Positions 61,433 to 64,000 of a DNA stretch of 64,000 nucleotides are shown piece after piece (the stretch's first letter is position 1; every line of letters starts with the position of its first letter). The DNA is from Pseudoxanthomonas sp. J35. GTDB taxonomy: Bacteria; Pseudomonadota; Gammaproteobacteria; Xanthomonadales; Xanthomonadaceae. The notes beneath the pieces are model-generated. The model was given only the letters and a program-made list of their open reading frames with translations. It made no database searches and was not told the DNA's origin. Where the stretch lies: assembly GCF_000513995.1 (NCBI RefSeq), contig NZ_AZVB01000004.1, forward strand, positions 200,292-264,291. The letters are read 5' to 3'. The translations under genes were made by a program, and so were the position numbers.

Positions 61433-63349
61433 ATGAAGCTGCAGGTCCCCTTTCTCCAGCTCCCCGTCCAGTTCGACGCGGCCGCCCTGGCCGCCGAAGT
61501 CGCCGCCATCGATCCGCGCTGGTGGCGCGGCCGCACCCAGCAGGACGACGGCAACAGCGCGCTGACCCTGATCACCACCCACGGCGACCCCGACAGCGAC
61601 GAGCTGTCCGGCCCGATGCGGCCGACCCCGGCGCTGCAGCAGTGCCCGTACATGATGCAGGTGCTGGAGACGCTGGGCGCCACCTGGGGCCGGGCGCGGC
61701 TGATGCGCCTCAACGGCCAGGCCGAGGTTCGCGCCCACGTCGACATCAACTACTATTGGCGCGAGCACATGCGCGTGCACGTGCCCATCGTGACCACGCC
61801 CGGCGTGCGCTTCCAGTGCGGCGAGGGCGAGGTGAACATGGGCGCCGGCGAATGCTGGATCTTCGATACCTGGCGCCGCCACCGCGTGCTCAACGCCGGG
61901 CAGGAGACGCGCATACACCTGGTCGCCGACACCGTCGGCGGCGAGCGCTTCTGGGACCTGCTGGGGCAGGCGCGGCCGCCGGGCCAGCGTGGTCCGGAAT
62001 GGCAGCCGCGGCCAGTGCCGCCGCAGCCGGGCAGGCCGGCGCCGGTGCTGGACTTCGAGACCTTCAACGCGCCGAAGGTGATGTCGCCGTGGGAACTGCG
62101 CGAGCACATCGTGTTCCTGCTCGGCGAGACCGTGCCCGATCCGCGGCTGGGGCCGATCCAGCAGGCGCTGCTGCGCTTCTCGCGGCGCTGGCAGGCACTG
62201 TGGGCCGCATTCGGCGACAGCGGCGAAGGCCTGGCGCGCTACCGCCGCCTGCTCGACGGCGTTGGCGCGGAGCTGGAAGCGCTTGGCGCCGGCCAGCTGG
62301 CGCTGAAGAACGAGCTGGGCTTCCTGCAGGTGCTGCACGTGCAGGTGCTGGGCATGGCGCTGGCCACGCCGCCGGACCAGGAAGACGAGTCGCGCCTGGA
62401 CCGCCACGGTTACGGCGGCGGCGAGGGCGTGCACGCCGGGGCGATGGCGGTGCCGGAACCGGCCGCGGCGGCGCCCATGCCGGCGCCCGCGCGCCGCGCC
62501 GCCGGCAGCGATCCGCTGTTCGAGCGCCCGCTGTTCATCGTCAGCCCGCCGCGCTCGGGCTCGACCCTGCTGTTCGAAACGCTGGCGCAGGCGCCGGGCC
62601 TGTATTCGCCGGGCGACGAAAGCCACGCGCTGATCGAGGGCGTGCCGGGCCTGGCGCCGGCCGCGCGCGGCTACGAATCCAACCGCCTGCTCGCCGGCGA
62701 CGCCAGCCCGCAGGTCGCCGCGGCGCTGCGCGAGCGCTTCTTCCGTTCGCTGCGCGACCGCGAAGGACGCGCACCCACCGGCGCGCCGGTGCGGATGCTG
62801 GAGAAAACGCCGAAGAACGCGCTGCGCATCCCGTTCCTGCGCGCGGTGTTCCCCGAGGCGCGCTTCGTGTTCCTGTACCGCGATCCGCGGCAGGTGCTGG
62901 GCAGCATGATCGACGGCTGGAACTCCGGCAATTTCCGCATGTACCCGCAGCTTCCGGGCTGGCAGGGGCCGACCTGGTCGTTCCTGCTCACCCCGGGCTG
63001 GCGCGAGGCCAGCGGCCAGCCGCTGGAAGTGGTGGTGGCGAAGCAGTGGGCTTCGGCCGTGCAGGTCATGCTCGACGACCTGGTGGAACTGCCGGTCGAC
63101 AGCTGGACCGCGATCGACCACGCCGGTTTCGTCGCCGATCCGCAGGGCCGCATGGAGCGACTGTGCGCATGGGCGGGGCTGGACTGGGACCGCCGCCTCG
63201 GCGCGCAGCTGCCGCTGTCGCGCTATACCCTGACCGCACCGGACCCGCAGAAGTGGCGCAGGCACGAGGCAGGCATCGAGGCGCAGCGCGAGACATGGGA
63301 AGCGCAGGCCCAGCGCGCGCAGGCGCTGCTGGCCAGGTTCGCCGGCTGA
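61433..63349 (+). CDS. Fusion of aspartyl/asparaginyl beta-hydroxylase domain and sulfotransferase
   Basis: A 638-residue cytosolic protein with two enzyme domains. Residues about 1-190 are a 2-oxoglutarate/Fe(II) dioxygenase of the Asp/Asn hydroxylase type: the iron triad H102-x-D104 (RAHVDINYYW) with H150, and R160 ten residues on for 2-oxoglutarate. Residues about 365-638 are a sulfotransferase: PAPS 5'-phosphosulfate loop SPPRSGSTLL (371-380) and 3'-phosphate site LYRDPRQVLGSMIDGW (481-496). A helical region and a linker rich in Ala and Pro lie between. Acceptor substrate unknown. Confidence 0.9.
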   Translation: MKLQVPFLQLPVQFDAAALAAEVAAIDPRWWRGRTQQDDGNSALTLITTHGDPDSDELSGPMRPTPALQQCPYMMQVLETLGATWGRARLMRLNGQAEVRAHVDINYYWREHMRVHVPIVTTPGVRFQCGEGEVNMGAGECWIFDTWRRHRVLNAGQETRIHLVADTVGGERFWDLLGQARPPGQRGPEWQPRPVPPQPGRPAPVLDFETFNAPKVMSPWELREHIVFLLGETVPDPRLGPIQQALLRFSRRWQALWAAFGDSGEGLARYRRLLDGVGAELEALGAGQLALKNELGFLQVLHVQVLGMALATPPDQEDESRLDRHGYGGGEGVHAGAMAVPEPAAAAPMPAPARRAAGSDPLFERPLFIVSPPRSGSTLLFETLAQAPGLYSPGDESHALIEGVPGLAPAARGYESNRLLAGDASPQVAAALRERFFRSLRDREGRAPTGAPVRMLEKTPKNALRIPFLRAVFPEARFVFLYRDPRQVLGSMIDGWNSGNFRMYPQLPGWQGPTWSFLLTPGWREASGQPLEVVVAKQWASAVQVMLDDLVELPVDSWTAIDHAGFVADPQGRMERLCAWAGLDWDRRLGAQLPLSRYTLTAPDPQKWRRHEAGIEAQRETWEAQAQRAQALLARFAG

Positions 63350-63350
63350 A

Positions 63351-63380
63351 AGAAAACGGGGCGCCGATGTGGCGCCCCGT
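63351..63380 (-). terminator. Rho-independent terminator of ppa
   Basis: Stem ACGGGGCGCC / GGCGCCCCGT with 5-base loop. On the minus strand it is followed by TTTTCTTT, so it serves the ppa direction; on the plus strand it directly follows the hydroxylase-sulfotransferase stop and may act both ways. Confidence 0.85.
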
Positions 63381-63426
63381 CGGTGGCTGGCGGCTGCCGG
63401 CAGTGCCGGGCGCCCGCTTCGCGCGA

Positions 63427-63963
63427 TCAGGCCTTGGCGGCGGCCGCGCGCTTGATCGATTCGACCAGGATCTGCTTGGCCTCTTCGGCGTTGCCCCAGC
63501 CGGAGATCTTCACCCACTTGCCCTTCTCGAGGTCCTTGTAATGCTCGAAGAAGTGGCCGATGCGCTCCAGCCAGTGCGGCGAGACCTGGTTGATGTCCTC
63601 GACGTGGGCGTAGCCGTTGAACACTTTGGCCACCGGCACGGCCAGGATCTTCTCGTCGCTGCCGGCCTCGTCGGTCATCTTCAGCACGCCGACCGGACGG
63701 CAACGCACCACCGAGCCCGGGATCAGCGGCAGCGGCAGCACCACCAGCACGTCGGCCGGGTCGCCGTCGCCGCACAGGGTGTTCGGCACGTAGCCGTAGT
63801 TGCACGGATAGCGCATCGGGGTGGAGAGGATGCGGTCGACGAAGATCGCGCCGCTTTCCTTGTCCACTTCGTACTTGACCGGCTCGGAGTCCTTCGGGAT
63901 CTCGATGACGACGTTGATTTCGTCGGGCGGATTGCGCCCGGAATTGACCTGGTCGAGACCCAT
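63427..63963 (-). CDS. ppa: Inorganic pyrophosphatase (family I)
   Basis: Hydrolyses pyrophosphate, driving biosynthetic reactions. 178 residues, family I (E. coli Ppa, 176). Motifs: [56 protein letters not shown] (metal-binding Asp residues), and [20 protein letters not shown]. The start [15 protein letters not shown] fits the family; a further in-frame ATG 18 bases upstream is less likely. Its terminator lies beyond the converging hydroxylase-sulfotransferase gene. Confidence 0.98.
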   Translation of the reverse strand: MGLDQVNSGRNPPDEINVVIEIPKDSEPVKYEVDKESGAIFVDRILSTPMRYPCNYGYVPNTLCGDGDPADVLVVLPLPLIPGSVVRCRPVGVLKMTDEAGSDEKILAVPVAKVFNGYAHVEDINQVSPHWLERIGHFFEHYKDLEKGKWVKISGWGNAEEAKQILVESIKRAAAAKA

Positions 63964-64000
63964 CTGCTGCTCCGTGATCAAGGGTGGAAATAGGGCGGTC

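Overview
This is about 64 kb of GC-rich chromosomal DNA from a Lysobacteraceae (Xanthomonadaceae) type gammaproteobacterium, in the Lysobacter/Luteimonas/Pseudoxanthomonas/Xanthomonas range. The support is the gene order cutA-dsbD-aroQ-accB-accC beside groESL, the ilvC-ilvG-ilvM-ilvA-leuA gene string, GTAG-type palindromic repeats of the Stenotrophomonas kind, and gattcgg heptamer repeats. It reads as core chromosome. I see no phage, integrase, insertion sequence, CRISPR array, rRNA or tRNA.

Regions. 1-6.3 kb (minus): cutA, dsbD, a TlpA-like thioredoxin, aroQ, accB and accC, with a small four-helix-bundle gene framed by inverted heptamer repeats wedged between accB and accC. 6.3-8.5 kb: groES-groEL behind a near-perfect sigma-32 promoter and a CIRCE-like operator. 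8.6-9.9 kb: a DAHP synthase behind an attenuator whose leader peptide carries Phe, Tyr and Trp codons. 9.9-17.8 kb: an AsmA-like envelope protein, a possible structured RNA, glnE, an ELM1-family protein, a nitroreductase and a YceI protein. 17.9-23.3 kb: lipopolysaccharide functions (glycosyltransferase, O-antigen ligase-like protein, LpxL-type acyltransferase, waaA). 23.3-30.6 kb: tolC, pcm and a TetR-controlled RND efflux pair. 30.8-45.6 kb: a branched-chain amino acid supercluster. A LysR gene diverges from leuCD. A long minus-strand unit ilvC-ilvG-ilvM-ilvA-leuA-leuB (with gdhA) follows a second attenuator with Val/Leu/Ile codons, and ilvD diverges from it. 45.5-53.5 kb: a PhnD-like binding protein, ggt, a GH5 glycosidase, a BCCT transporter and thiC behind a TPP riboswitch. 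53.6-59.8 kb: a membrane-anchored winged-helix/beta-propeller regulator, an AraC regulator and a TonB-dependent receptor. 59.9-64 kb: a DUF4136 lipoprotein, a 55-residue membrane protein, a pore protein with an altered selectivity filter, a hydroxylase-sulfotransferase fusion and ppa.

How it fits together. Several biosynthetic units carry built-in feedback: ribosome-mediated attenuation for aromatic and branched-chain amino acids, TPP sensing for thiamine, dual heat-shock control for the chaperonin, and divergent LysR and TetR regulators with palindromic operator candidates next to their targets. Both attenuator leader peptides lack a Shine-Dalgarno sequence and sit where the predicted transcription start would fall. 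The most unusual items are the hydroxylase-sulfotransferase fusion, the repeat-bracketed gene inside the acetyl-CoA carboxylase operon, the regulator-receptor locus with a large upstream dyad, and the two attenuators.
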